In this document: positions 35,701 to 42,639 of the stretch, one piece after another
Layout of the letters: each line of letters starts with the position of its first letter
Position numbering within the stretch: the stretch's first letter is position 1
Source of the DNA: Sarcophilus harrisii
Taxonomy: Eukaryota; Chordata; Mammalia; Dasyuromorphia; Dasyuridae
Length of the DNA: 64,000 nt
Direction: 5' to 3'
NCBI RefSeq assembly: GCF_902635505.1
Contig: NC_045428.1
Span: forward strand, 300,939,107 to 301,003,106
The notes under the pieces: model-generated
Database searches by the model: none
Told to the model about the DNA's origin: nothing
Seen by the model: only the letters and a program-made list of their open reading frames with translations
Program-made: the position numbers and the translations under genes

Positions 35701-36052
35701 GTTTGACAGAGGACCAGTACCTGAACAGCAGCTCTCTGGGACCAGCAAATAGCAATACTTGCTCACTAGACAAATTTCAGTCGATAGTTCCTTTTGTCTT
35801 TATAATAAGAACCAGAAGCCAGGGTTTTGTTGTTGTTGTTGTTGTTGTTGTTATGATGTGAAGGAGGATTGTATCTGATCTGTTTCCTTTTGTTGCAGGA
35901 AGGCCAGGCTACGTGTTACTGATGCTGTCACTGAAGAGTTTCAGCGTAACTTAGGGGAAAATCAATCAGAAATAGACGTGGAAAGAATTGAAGAGCTGTT
36001 AAATCTTCCTAGAAACCCTTCTTTAACAACAGATAGTAAAGATAGGGACTAG
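17530..36052 (+). CDS. TIMMDC1: TIMMDC1, complex I assembly factor, complete
   Basis: TIMMDC1 is a multi-pass inner mitochondrial membrane protein of the Tim17/Tim22/Tim23 family that helps build the membrane arm of respiratory complex I. Exons 17530-17723, 19764-19929, 20911-20999, 23649-23716, 30145-30223, 32916-33026 and 35899-36052 join in phase to 861 bases: 286 residues plus TAG (human 285). The start has a good context (G at -3 and +4). Landmarks are [13 protein letters not shown] (about 50-62), [13 protein letters not shown] (about 84-96, first hydrophobic segment), [20 protein letters not shown] (about 129-148), [13 protein letters not shown] (about 156-168), [20 protein letters not shown] (about 175-194), [17 protein letters not shown] and the C-terminal LLNLPRNPS. 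The N-terminus is the most divergent part. Intron 1 carries a splice-site-bearing tandem array; intron 5 carries a solo LTR. CD80 follows on the opposite strand. Confidence 0.97.
17843..18072 (-). mobile_element. 5'-truncated L1 LINE, antisense, in TIMMDC1 intron 1
   Basis: TCTAGTCTTTTTCTT repeats at 17843-17857 and 18058-18072. The 200-bp insert starts with poly(T) and AATAGCCTTTTATTTACAGG and contains GATGGCAGGATGACC. Confidence 0.92.
18114..18145. repeat. Perfect hairpin in TIMMDC1 intron 1
   Basis: The arms AAATTTATCCTTAA (18114-18127) and TTAAGGATAAATTT (18132-18145) are exact reverse complements with a 4-base loop, TGAT. TTTATCCTTAATG-type text also occurs just before and just after it. 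Confidence 0.9.
18304..18446 (+). mobile_element. Marsupial tRNA-derived SINE
   Basis: AAAAGACTTCA flanks it. The body contains CTGAAGTCAGGAG, CTGTGTGACCCTGGGCAAGT and CCCCAATTGCCTCAGC, followed by a run of about 25 A. The head is truncated. Confidence 0.88.
18500..19100. other. Intronic stretch with MIR scraps only
   Basis: An antisense MIR fragment (about 18500-18570) and a possible sense fragment (about 18690-18770) are present. Nothing else was recognised. Confidence 0.45.
19115..19770 (+). repeat. Four-copy tandem array carrying the TIMMDC1 exon 2 splice acceptor
   Basis: GAATTCCTTAGTATTAGTG starts at 19131, 19297, 19460 and 19626, spacings of 166, 163 and 166. Copies 1 and 3 share GGTGTAGTGAAG and ACTTCC; copies 2 and 4 lack AGT and have ACTTAC. 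The array is therefore a duplicated A-B dimer of 329 bp. Each copy ends in TTGTTGATGTTTCAG followed by TGAACA. The AG dinucleotides are at 19270-19271, 19433-19434, 19599-19600 and 19762-19763; the last is the real exon 2 acceptor. Each unit also holds the palindrome AGAATATATATTCT. Confidence 0.97.
19764..19929 (+). CDS. TIMMDC1: TIMMDC1 coding exon 2
   Basis: The acceptor TGATGTTTCAG is the last of four tandem copies of the same splice site. The product [20 protein letters not shown] continues to ...[12 protein letters not shown]. The donor is GTATGT. Confidence 0.95.
20185..20540 (+). repeat. L2 LINE 3' region
   Basis: TCATGAAACCTTCCCTGAAT, AGAATTCCTTGAAGGCAGAA and ATATAGGTACTCACTAAAT follow the end of L2 in order. 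Confidence 0.75.
20911..20999 (+). CDS. TIMMDC1: TIMMDC1 coding exon 3
   Basis: The acceptor is CCATTTCAG and the donor GTAAGC. It encodes [20 protein letters not shown] and RTAVFVTIF, the most conserved stretch of the family. Confidence 0.96.
21001..22689. other. TIMMDC1 intron 3, mostly unassigned
   Basis: No exon or RNA gene was seen. The tract at about 21400-22170 has a less AT-rich, transposon-like texture but matches no family I can name. Confidence 0.4.
22690..23250 (-). mobile_element. Decayed antisense L1 LINE fragments
   Basis: CACAAAGAGTGCCACTAGGAA and TTTGTGATATGTATCCAATA are reverse complements of the L1 ORF2 C-terminal region. The following stretch (about 22990-23240) reads antisense as a lysine-rich peptide, possibly an L1 ORF1 part. 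Confidence 0.5.
23649..23716 (+). CDS. TIMMDC1: TIMMDC1 coding exon 4
   Basis: The acceptor is CTCTTTAG and the donor GTAAGT. It encodes [20 protein letters not shown] and AG, with split asparagine and alanine codons at the borders. Confidence 0.94.
23717..24304. other. Intronic stretch without recognised feature
   Basis: AT-rich start of TIMMDC1 intron 4. No repeat was recognised. Confidence 0.5.
24305..26880 (-). repeat. Cluster of L2 LINE copies, all antisense
   Basis: At least three 3' ends (about 24305, 24725 and 26225), each opening with an antisense L2 tail, point the same way, with a possible fourth copy near 25135. On the minus strand, [15 protein letters not shown] (about 25770-25815) and [15 protein letters not shown] (about 26800-26840) match the L2-type ORF2 block 'ITSRLDYCNSLL-GLP'. 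An AT microsatellite (25249-25273) lies inside. Confidence 0.8.
25249..25273. repeat. AT microsatellite
   Basis: An uninterrupted AT dinucleotide run of about 12 units. Confidence 0.9.
26881..28129. other. Intronic stretch with simple repeats
   Basis: A GTT microsatellite at about 27541-27562 and a T run at about 27910-27935. A possible MIR scrap lies at about 26945-27060. No gene was seen. Confidence 0.45.
28130..28345 (-). mobile_element. Longer marsupial SINE (Mar1-type), antisense
   Basis: Its antisense order is GTGTCTGTCTCTTTGTGACC (tail), ACAGATGAGGAAACTGAGGC, AGTGACTTGCCCACACAGCT and CTGCACCACTTAGCGGC (tRNA-like head). Related copies lie at 54.5 and 57.0 kb. Confidence 0.85.
28725..28876 (+). 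mobile_element. Marsupial tRNA-derived SINE
   Basis: Imperfect flanking repeats AAAAGTATATGTAT and AAAAGGTATGTATGT enclose ATAGAGCATCAGCCCTGAAG, GTGTGACCCTGGGCAAGTCA, CTCCAATTGCCTCAGG and a short A run. Confidence 0.85.
29040..29195 (+). repeat. MIR SINE
   Basis: The CTGCCACTAACTAGTTTTGTAG, CATTTAACTCTGGCTCTC and GATCTCTAGTTCTAACATCT boxes occur in MIR order. Confidence 0.75.
29196..30144. other. Intronic stretch, little recognised
   Basis: A possible antisense MIR fragment (about 29640-29735). The purine-rich tract at about 29740-29990 gives chance open frames on both strands. Confidence 0.45.
30145..30223 (+). CDS. TIMMDC1: TIMMDC1 coding exon 5
   Basis: The acceptor is TTTTTTAATAG and the donor GTATGT. 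It encodes [20 protein letters not shown] and FGAIL, part of the last hydrophobic segments. A glycine codon is split at its 3' end. Confidence 0.95.
30586..30702 (+). repeat. Direct repeat, left copy (TIMMDC1 intron 5)
   Basis: TATTATAGCTACCTTA and AAATGTGTGACAAAAGCCA here recur at 31965-32116 in the same orientation. The family is not recognised. Confidence 0.8.
30880..31050 (+). repeat. MIR SINE
   Basis: GTTTGGAATCAGAGAAGAACC, the GACTGCCAGTATGCTCTTTGG region and a TATCATCTTTAAAAATGAT box follow MIR. Confidence 0.65.
31118..31756 (-). mobile_element. Solo LTR of an endogenous retrovirus, antisense
   Basis: On the minus strand this unit of about 639 bp begins TGTGGTTAGGAG and ends CCAAACCCCACA, with TG...CA ends. 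An AATAAA signal stands about 110 bases before the 3' end, as expected for an LTR R region. No internal retroviral sequence adjoins it, so it looks like a solo LTR. Short flanking repeats are not clear, which suggests some age. The retrovirus class cannot be told from the LTR alone. Confidence 0.7.
31965..32116 (+). repeat. Direct repeat, right copy (TIMMDC1 intron 5)
   Basis: It pairs with 30586-30702: TATTATAGCTACCTTATTG, AAATGTGTGACAAAAGCCA and a CAAACCACCTTTAGTT end. It is about 1.38 kb from its partner, with the LTR between them. Confidence 0.8.
32117..32915. other. Intronic stretch without recognised feature
   Basis: End of TIMMDC1 intron 5. A T run stands at about 32561. No repeat family was recognised. 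Confidence 0.45.
32916..33026 (+). CDS. TIMMDC1: TIMMDC1 coding exon 6
   Basis: The acceptor is TTTAATCTCAG and the donor GTAAGT. It encodes [20 protein letters not shown] and the charged [16 protein letters not shown]. Confidence 0.95.
33228..33330 (+). repeat. MIR or Mar-type SINE fragment
   Basis: GATGGATAGAGAGC, AGGAAGACCTGAGTTCAAGT and CGGCAAGTCTCCTTACTTCT follow the head and middle of these SINEs. Confidence 0.65.
33331..34094. other. Intronic stretch without recognised feature
   Basis: Part of TIMMDC1 intron 6. No gene or repeat was recognised. Confidence 0.5.
34095..34260 (+). repeat. MIR SINE
   Basis: ATTCTAACTCTTAACTACCT, AAACCTCTCTGGCTTATAG and GGGAATAATAATACTTTTAC are in MIR order. 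Confidence 0.7.
34840..35050. repeat. Degenerate AT-rich tandem repeat
   Basis: AGAAAA-containing unit starts recur near 34848, 34903, 34956 and 35024 with AT-rich spacers (units of about 53-68 bp). Confidence 0.5.
35270..35600 (-). mobile_element. Probable antisense LINE 3' end
   Basis: A T-rich start (TTTTTTTTTATTTTTAACTTT), then CTCTCTCCTCCCTTTCCCAG and an A-rich block. This is the layout of the antisense L1 3' ends elsewhere in the window, but the match is looser. Confidence 0.45.
35827..35852. repeat. GTT microsatellite near exon 7 acceptor
   Basis: About eight GTT units sit about 47 bases before the TIMMDC1 terminal-exon acceptor. Confidence 0.9.
35899..36052 (+). CDS. TIMMDC1: TIMMDC1 terminal coding exon
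   Basis: The acceptor TTTTGTTGCAG lies 48 bases after a GTT microsatellite. The exon encodes [20 protein letters not shown] through ...[21 protein letters not shown] then TAG. The LLNLPRNPS block matches human. Confidence 0.95.
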
Positions 36053-36785
36053 TTTGATTCTAGATATAGGAGATATTTAATGAGATTTTTTTTTTTTTTT
36101 TTTAAGAAAGCTGGATGAACCCCTGGCCATGCCCCTAAAGTTTTAATCATGAGTGGTGTTGTATTATTACATAAAGTAAACAGTGTTGGGCGGACTCATC
36201 AAAAGTTTGGCTGCTGGAGATGCTATCTGTTTATGTTTTTGTTTTCCCTAAATTTGAGTTTATTTACATAGTATTTTTTCTTTATATGTGAGAAAATGTT
36301 TCCCATAAGACTTCCTTGGGTAGTAGTAGAGTTTTATGTCTTTGTCACTAATGCCATTCTTTTTTGTTTTGTTTTGGTTTTTGTTTTTGCTGAGGTAATT
36401 GGGGTTAAGTGAGTTGTCCAGAGTTACACAGCTAGGAAATGTTAAATGTCTGAGATCACATTTGAACTCGGGTCCTCCTGACTTCAGGGCTGGTGCTCTA
36501 TCCAGTGCACCACTTAGCTGCCCCTAATACCATTCTTCTAAAAGGAGAGGATGAGAAGAAGGCACCAAAAGAAGAAAACAAGTAGGCCAAAAGCATGTGG
36601 GAAGTCATTGTGCTGTCAATTACTTTAAAACTAGTACAATTTGAATATATATTTTTTTAAATTAAAAAATGGGTTTACTTCAATATATGGTTGTCTAATG
36701 TGCATTTTATGTAACTAATTTAAGCTATAAAGTTAATATGATATTTTAAGAATGTGAAAGTTTAATAAAAGGTACCACTAAGTAA
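36053..36785 (+). other. TIMMDC1 3' UTR with inserted SINE and polyadenylation candidate
   Basis: AATAAA at 36764-36769 (TTTAATAAAAGG) is a plausible polyadenylation signal about 710 bases after the stop. A marsupial SINE lies inside the UTR at 36362-36524 in antisense orientation. An earlier site cannot be ruled out. Confidence 0.5.
36349..36537 (-). mobile_element. Marsupial SINE in the TIMMDC1 3' UTR, antisense
   Basis: TAATGCCATTCTT (36349-36361) and TAATACCATTCTT (36525-36537) flank it. The body reads antisense: GCTGAGGTAATTGGGGTTAA, ACACAGCTAGGAAATG, GACTTCAGGGCTGGTGCTCT, ACTTAGCTGCCCC. Confidence 0.92.
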
Positions 36786-36819
36786 CATCAACTATAAGTT
36801 AATACATTTAATAAACATT

Positions 36820-37450
36820 AAACCTATTATGTACAAAGTACTGTGCTAGGTGCTAGGGATACAAAGATAAAAATAACTTCTGCCCAAGGAATTGCAAAGA
36901 GATAACATGTGCACAAGTATGTTTAGTACAATAAAAATTGAAGGGTGGAGAGATATTAGGAGAGACTTTTTAGGCTGTAAGAGAGACAATTCTTTTGACT
37001 GGAATACAGGGTTCATTTAAGAGAGTAGTATGAAATACACTTGGGAAGCAGATGACTACCAGATTGTGGGGGGTCTTAAATTTAAAAAAAAAAAAATTTA
37101 TTAAGTACTTCATTGGTTCCAGTAACTAAGCCAAACTCTGGGTATACAAATACAAAACTAAGAATTCCTTGCTTCAAAAAACTTACTAATTCTAATAGGA
37201 GAAGACACACACATAGGGGACTAGTGGCTAGGGAAGAGTGTTTTTGTTTGGGAAAAAACAAAGATGAATGAGAACTATGGGATGGTCAGTTGCCATACCC
37301 TTTCTAGAGAAGTATACTGTTAATTTGAATAGTGTTCCCAGAGGAAAGGGTGGAACACAGGGAATGAGGATGGATGTACCTGCACAATAGGTCAGAAAAA
37401 TGTCTATGAGAAATATCAGATATTTATGAAGCAACATTGCCTGTTGCTGT
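36820..37450 (-). repeat. L2 LINE fragments, antisense
   Basis: ACTGTGCTAGGTGCTAGGGA (about 36840) and a second start near 37090 (TTATTAAGTACTTCATTGG, TCTGGGTATACAAATACAAA) are antisense L2 3' ends. Confidence 0.65.
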
Positions 37451-37631
37451 ACACAGAAACAATGAAACAATTTTCTCAAAAGAGCTAACATTTGATCAGA
37501 GGAGAGATCGTATATGAATATATACTGAAGAAACAGGTGTAAAATAAATCCAAGATGAATATGAAGTAATTAAATACAAGGTAAGAAAGGAGGACATTTA
37601 TAATTGAGTGGATCAGAAAAGTCTGTATTTG

Positions 37632-37807
37632 AAGGTTTTTTTTTTGTTGTTGTTGGTTTTTTTGCTGAGGCATTTGGGGTTAAATGACTTGCCCAGGTCA
37701 CATAGTTAGGAAGTGTTAAGTGTCTGAGAACAAATTTGAACTCGGGTCCTCTTGATTTCAGGGCTGGTGCTCTATCCACTGTGCCACCTAGCTGCCCCTG
37801 AAGGTGA
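37632..37807 (-). mobile_element. Marsupial SINE, antisense
   Basis: TGAAGGT flanks it. It contains TGCTGAGGCATTTGGGGTTA, TGACTTGCCCAGGTCACAT, TTCAGGGCTGGTGCTCTATC and CACCTAGCTGCCCC. Confidence 0.9.
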
Positions 37808-37852
37808 TTGCCTTGATCACATCTTTAATGAGGAGGAATTCTGTGAAGCAAC

Positions 37853-38551
37853 AGTGGGAAAGAAATTCTTTTTTTTTTTTTTTTTAATTTAATAGCCTTT
37901 TATTTACAGGTTATATGCATGGGTAACTTTACAGCATTAACAATTGCCAAACCTCTTGTTCCAATTTTTCACCTCTTACCCCCCCATCCCCTCCCCCAGA
38001 TGGCAGGATGACCAGTAGATGTTAAATATATTAAAATATAAATTAGATACACAATAAGTATACATGACCAAAACGTTATTTTGCTGTACAAAAAGAATTA
38101 GACTCTGAAATATTGTACAATTAGCTTGTGAAGGAAATAAAAAATGCAGGTGGGCATAAATATAGGGATTGGGAATTCAATGTAATGGTTTTTAGTCATC
38201 TCCCAGAGTTCTTTCTCTGGGCGTAGCTGGTTCAGTTCATTACTGCTCCATTGGAAATGATTTGGTTGATCTCGTTGCTGAGGATGGCCTGATCCATCAG
38301 AACTGGTCATCATCTAGTATTGTTCTTGAAGTATATAATGATCTCCTGGTCCTGCTCATTTCCCTCAGCATCAGTTCGTGTAAGTCTCTCCAGGCCTTTC
38401 TGAAATCATCCTGTTGGTCATTTCTTACAGAACAGTAATATTCCATAATATTCATATACCACAATTTATTCAGCCATTCTCCAACTGATGGGCATCCATT
38501 CAGTTTCCAGTTTCTAGCCACTACAAAAAGGGCTGAGTGGGAAAGAAATTC
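37853..38551 (-). mobile_element. 5'-truncated L1 LINE, antisense
   Basis: AGTGGGAAAGAAATTC repeats at 37853-37868 and 38536-38551. The 667-bp insert carries the end of L1 ORF2 on the minus strand. [18 protein letters not shown] parallels human L1 'STDEWINKMWYIYTMEYY', followed by a DLHELMLREMSRTR block. It is among the best preserved L1 pieces here. Confidence 0.95.
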
Positions 38552-39060
38552 ATTCCCATTATGAATGATGGTGAATGAAAGGCCACTGGAAATGACATGA
38601 ATAGGGGAGTGACAGAGTCTGACCTGCACTTAAGGAAAATGACTGGCAACTGTGGAGGTAAAGCAGCTAATGGGAATGAGGACTTGTGGAAGAAAGCTCA
38701 GTTAAGAGGCTGTTGTAGTAGTGAAGAGAAGTAAGAGGTGGCCATGTAATTAGAGATATCACCTGGTAGAAATTATTGAAAAATGATACAAAATTTGGCA
38801 GCTGACTTGATAAGTGGTTTGAGAGAAATAAAAAATCTGGGAGGCTGTAATGAGGTCCCTTAAATTTGGGGGGAATTTTGGGGAAATTTGGAAGAGGGAT
38901 AAGTTTGGGAACAAAGAAGTTCTTTAAAATTTTTGAGATAATCTCTGAGTGAGACAAAGCATGGTTGGGGGGAGATAATCGGCAAAGAAGAATGAAAAGT
39001 GGTCGGGTAAAACAAAGATCCAAAGAGGAGACTTCTCTTAGAAGGAGACCATGGTAGGCA
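38552..39060 (-). repeat. L2 LINE ORF2 fragment, antisense
   Basis: GGGGAGTGACAGAGTCTGACC and ACTTAAGGAAAATGACTGG correspond to the antisense L2 ORF2 end also seen at about 25650 and 26700. It resumes L2 text broken by the L1. Confidence 0.6.
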
Positions 39061-39249
39061 TTATCAGATTAAGCAAAAAAGAGTATGAAATTTAAAATTT
39101 GATCTGACAACTGGGAGCCTATTGGTAACTTTGAAGAGGACAATTTTGTTTGAGTGACATCATTCAAAGCCAGATCACATTGTTAATGAGTGACAGGAAA
39201 GGAAATATAGACCAGTAGAATTTAACTGAGAAAGGAAAGAGAATGTCAT

Positions 39250-40345
39250 GTAATTCAAATTCTTAAGTGAAGCATGAATTTTTGACTTTCAGAGATAGGG
39301 AACTCACTGCCTTGAAAAGCTGCTCATTCTGTTCTTAAATAACTCGAATAGTTTCTTTTTTAGGCCAACATAAGGAAAAAAAATTCTTTCCTTCCTGTAA
39401 TTTCTACCCATAGGTCATATTTTGATGCCAAGTAGAATAATTCCTTATTATTTTTTGAAAAACAAGAGTCATTCATGTCAAACAATATTGCTACAACAAT
39501 CCTACTCTAATGCTTTAAGGTTCTGTATTGTTTCCTGGGTAGGTATCCACTGATACAGATTGCAACCCTCTAATCTTTGAAAGTTTATATGATATAAAAT
39601 TTTTATTATTTGGTGGCTAACCTTCAAATGAGCCTAATTGACCTTGGTTCAGTCCTTGGACAATAGACATTTCTTCTATTCCGAGGCTTAGTAGGAACTA
39701 CTCTTAACTGTGTTGTGCTACAATAGCCATTGAGAACCAAAGTCTTCTCTTTTCTATGATGAGTTATCAGAAGAGTTTACTAGTGAAGCTATTATTATCA
39801 TATCCTTCCTAAAAGTTCTATTTTCTGGGCTTAATATTCCTAGTTTCTTCAATTTGACCTCTATGTATCATGGTTCCAATTTCCCTGATCATCCTAGTTG
39901 CTGTTCTCTAGACATATTCCAGTTTGCCAATGTCCCTCCTAAAATATCCCTAAAATCATATTATTCCAGGAGTATTCTGATAAGAGCCCACAGGCATGGT
40001 TGATCACTTTCCTTTTTTGAGACACATTACTTTTAGACCTTTTAAAAAAGGTACCTAAGATTGTGGACCTATGGGCTGCCATGTTACTGTCAACTTATTT
40101 TGAGTCTATTAAAATTAATCCTTTTCACATGAACCCTAACTCCAACATCCTGTACTTGTGTGGTTGATTTCTTGAAGCAAAGAAGAGGGTTTTGGCTTTA
40201 TTATAAATTTCCTGACCCAAATCTATTTGGATACTGATTGCCATTTAATACATTAATTTTCTCTCCTATCTTAATATCACCCATGAATTTTGTGAATATG
40301 TTACAAATGCTTCTACGTCACTGATTAAAAAATGTTAAACTATAC
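39250..40345 (-). repeat. CR1/L3 LINE, antisense, about 1.1 kb
   Basis: A run of segments follows reverse-complemented CR1 in order: AGGGAACTCACTGCCTTGAA, TAGTTGCTGTTCTCTAGACA, CCAGTTTGCCAATGTCCCTC, TTATTCCAGGAGTATTCTGA, CATCCTGTACTTGTG and GATTAAAAAATGTTAAAC. It is unusually long for such an old family. Confidence 0.85.
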
Positions 40346-40424
40346 AAGTTAGAGGAAATAAGTTGCTTTGAACTAATTGGCCCATTCTGTACCATAACTC
40401 ATTATTTAGTTTTATTTTTTAAAT

Positions 40425-40780
40425 AGGGTTGGTACAGTGGATAGGACCCCAGGTCTGGAGTCAGGAAAGCCTGAGTTCAAATCCAGCCTAGATACTTAAC
40501 TAAGTATAACAAATCACTTAGCCTCTGTTTGCCTCAATTTATAAAATTTCCTCAATTATAAAATGGGAATAATAGCACCAATGCCCCAGTGTTACTGTGA
40601 AAGTGAATAGCATAATAATAATAATAGCTAACATTTATTAAGCACCTACTATGACAGGCACTGAGCTAAGCCCTCTAAAATGTTATCTCATCTGTTCAAA
40701 TGAGGTGATATATGTGAAGCACTTAGCACAGTGCCTGACACACATTAGATGTTTCATAAGTGCTTGTTTACTTCCTTTTA
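40425..40780. repeat. MIR-type SINEs, adjacent sense and antisense copies
   Basis: A sense copy (CAGTGGATAGGACCCCAGGT ... ATAAAATGGGAATAATAGC) is followed by antisense-style text (AACATTTATTAAGCACCTAC, AGGCACTGAGCTAAGCCC). It then returns to a sense end (AGCACTTAGCACAGTGCCTG). Confidence 0.7.
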
Positions 40781-41947
40781 TTCCATTGTCTTTTAGTGTT
40801 GTTTTGTATTTCACTGTAAATATATTTTAAAACTAAAATTTGAGAAAATATTTCCAGTACAAACCTGATTTGGGAGGAAATGTTTTTCACTTGCTAAGAG
40901 AAAAACTACACTATTCTATTCACATAGGTTGGAAAGATAGACAATTGTGTCTAAAATATGAATATATTAAAATTTACTAAAGGTATTCCATACATATTTT
41001 CTAGGAGGGTGGAACTGGATGAAGGAATGAGTAGCTTCAAATTACTTCAGTTCATTGATCTAAACTATAACTTATAAGTAACCACTTATTAGGGGAGAGT
41101 TTTGGTTAAAAAATCTAGGAGTTTGGGTTCAACTTCCTACTTTACCAGTCAAATAGAAAACTGAATATATTGCAGACGTCATTTTATTTTCCTGTCATTT
41201 AAAAAATAGAATATTAGGCACATGCACAGAGACCTTGAACAGTTAAGTAGCTTGTTAGTAGGGACAGCCATCATTAGAGTCAAGCTTTGTAAAGTAAAAT
41301 TCTAATCTTAAAGTAAGGCAGCACAAGGCATCAGAGAGCACCCTCTTCATTCTAGAACTGAAGAAAACAGAAAAGAAAAATCTTCCTCTTTACCCCTCCC
41401 TGTTTTGTTTTTTTTTAAATAGTGACTATTTGGGTCAGTAAAACGCTTAAGTGGGAGAACTAAGAGGATCTCATGATGTCTTCATAATGTCTTCCCATGA
41501 TGACCTCTAACCATTTTCTTCCTATCACTGATAACAAGTACTTTCAAGAATATGTTATGAAACATACTATATATGTATAAAAATCATACACATTAACAAT
41601 AATAAAAACCCTAAATTTATTGCTCATCATAAATGAGAACTTCCCCCAAAATGTTATAAACAAATTAAAATATAGCTTAAAGCCATTTAGGGAAAACTAT
41701 CAGTCCAATATGAACTAGAGGTGTGTCAGACTCCTTGGATCCTGGACTTGCTTCATTCTAACTGCTGAATTTAGCTTTTTCAGCCATTTAACCTATTGTG
41801 TTTTCAATATTTTCGAAGCTTGAGTCTATTCTGTCACTTTTTCCTGAGGCCTGGGAGTCAGAGAGAAAGTTGAAACAAAGAAGAAAAGCAGCAAAGGAGA
41901 ACAATGAAAAAGGAACTGTCTCCATGATTTAAAAAATAAAAAGTATT
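40781..41947. other. TIMMDC1-CD80 intergenic stretch
   Basis: Only a weak antisense MIR fragment (about 41215-41300). No gene was recognised. Confidence 0.45.
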
Positions 41948-42161
41948 TTCTATATCAATGGTCCTCAAACTTTTGTTCTCATGATCCTTTTATATTATTA
42001 AAAATTATTGAGGATCTGTCCAAAAAGTTTTTGTTTATGTGGGTTATATTTATAGATACTGTATTAGAAATAAAAATTAATTTTGAATTTGTAGACCCTT
42101 TGAAAGAGTTTGAGACCCCTAGGATTCTCTGGACCAAACTTTGAGAACCACTGTTCTACAC
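41948..42161. mobile_element. hAT-type non-autonomous DNA transposon (198 bp)
   Basis: The terminal inverted repeats are CAATGGTCCTCAAACTTTTG (41956) and the complement of CAAACTTTGAGAACCACTG (ending 42153). They are flanked by 8-bp repeats TTCTATAT and TTCTACAC (6 of 8 identical), the size typical of hAT. The inside contains TTTTGTTTATGTGGGTTATA, as in Charlie-type mini-elements. Confidence 0.88.
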
Positions 42162-42264
42162 ACACAGTTTCTACATTTTGGCCCCCTTAGCAGCAATATA
42201 TAATATATAACTCCCTGGGGCTTAATTTAGAAACCAGATCAACTGAAATTCACATCCCTGACAG

Positions 42265-42420
42265 AGATGGCATGCTGAGTGGAAAGAGCTCTGAGATGGC
42301 AGCCAGGAATCCTGGGTTCTAATCCCTGATTTTTCACTTAATGGGATCTTGCACAGACCTTCTGGTTCTCCAAGGTTCCTCTTTGTGAAATGAGACAAAC
42401 TAGAGAATATCCCAGGTTCT
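42265..42420 (+). repeat. MIR SINE
   Basis: GAGTGGAAAGAGCTCTGAGA, GAATCCTGGGTTCTAATCCC and TTTGTGAAATGAGACAAACT are in MIR order. Confidence 0.7.
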
Positions 42421-42639
42421 TTCTAACTTGTACAAATCAGGTTCTTTTTAGCTTGTACAAATTTCAAAATATATGCTGCTGGTTAAAGTTATCAGAAGTT
42501 CTTCTGCTTCCTCTGTCCTCTTCTATTTTCTTCCCACTGAGAGGAGACGGAGAGGCACCCAAAAATCAGCAAATAAGCCCAGGGAAGGTGTGAGAACATT
42601 CTGGATGGTCATCAAGAAGTTCTGAAGAAAAGACGTGAG

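Noticed and set aside
38297-38629. 110-codon minus-strand frame as a host gene
   Set aside because: It is the L1 ORF2 C-terminus plus flanking L2 sequence, bracketed by a 16-bp target duplication.
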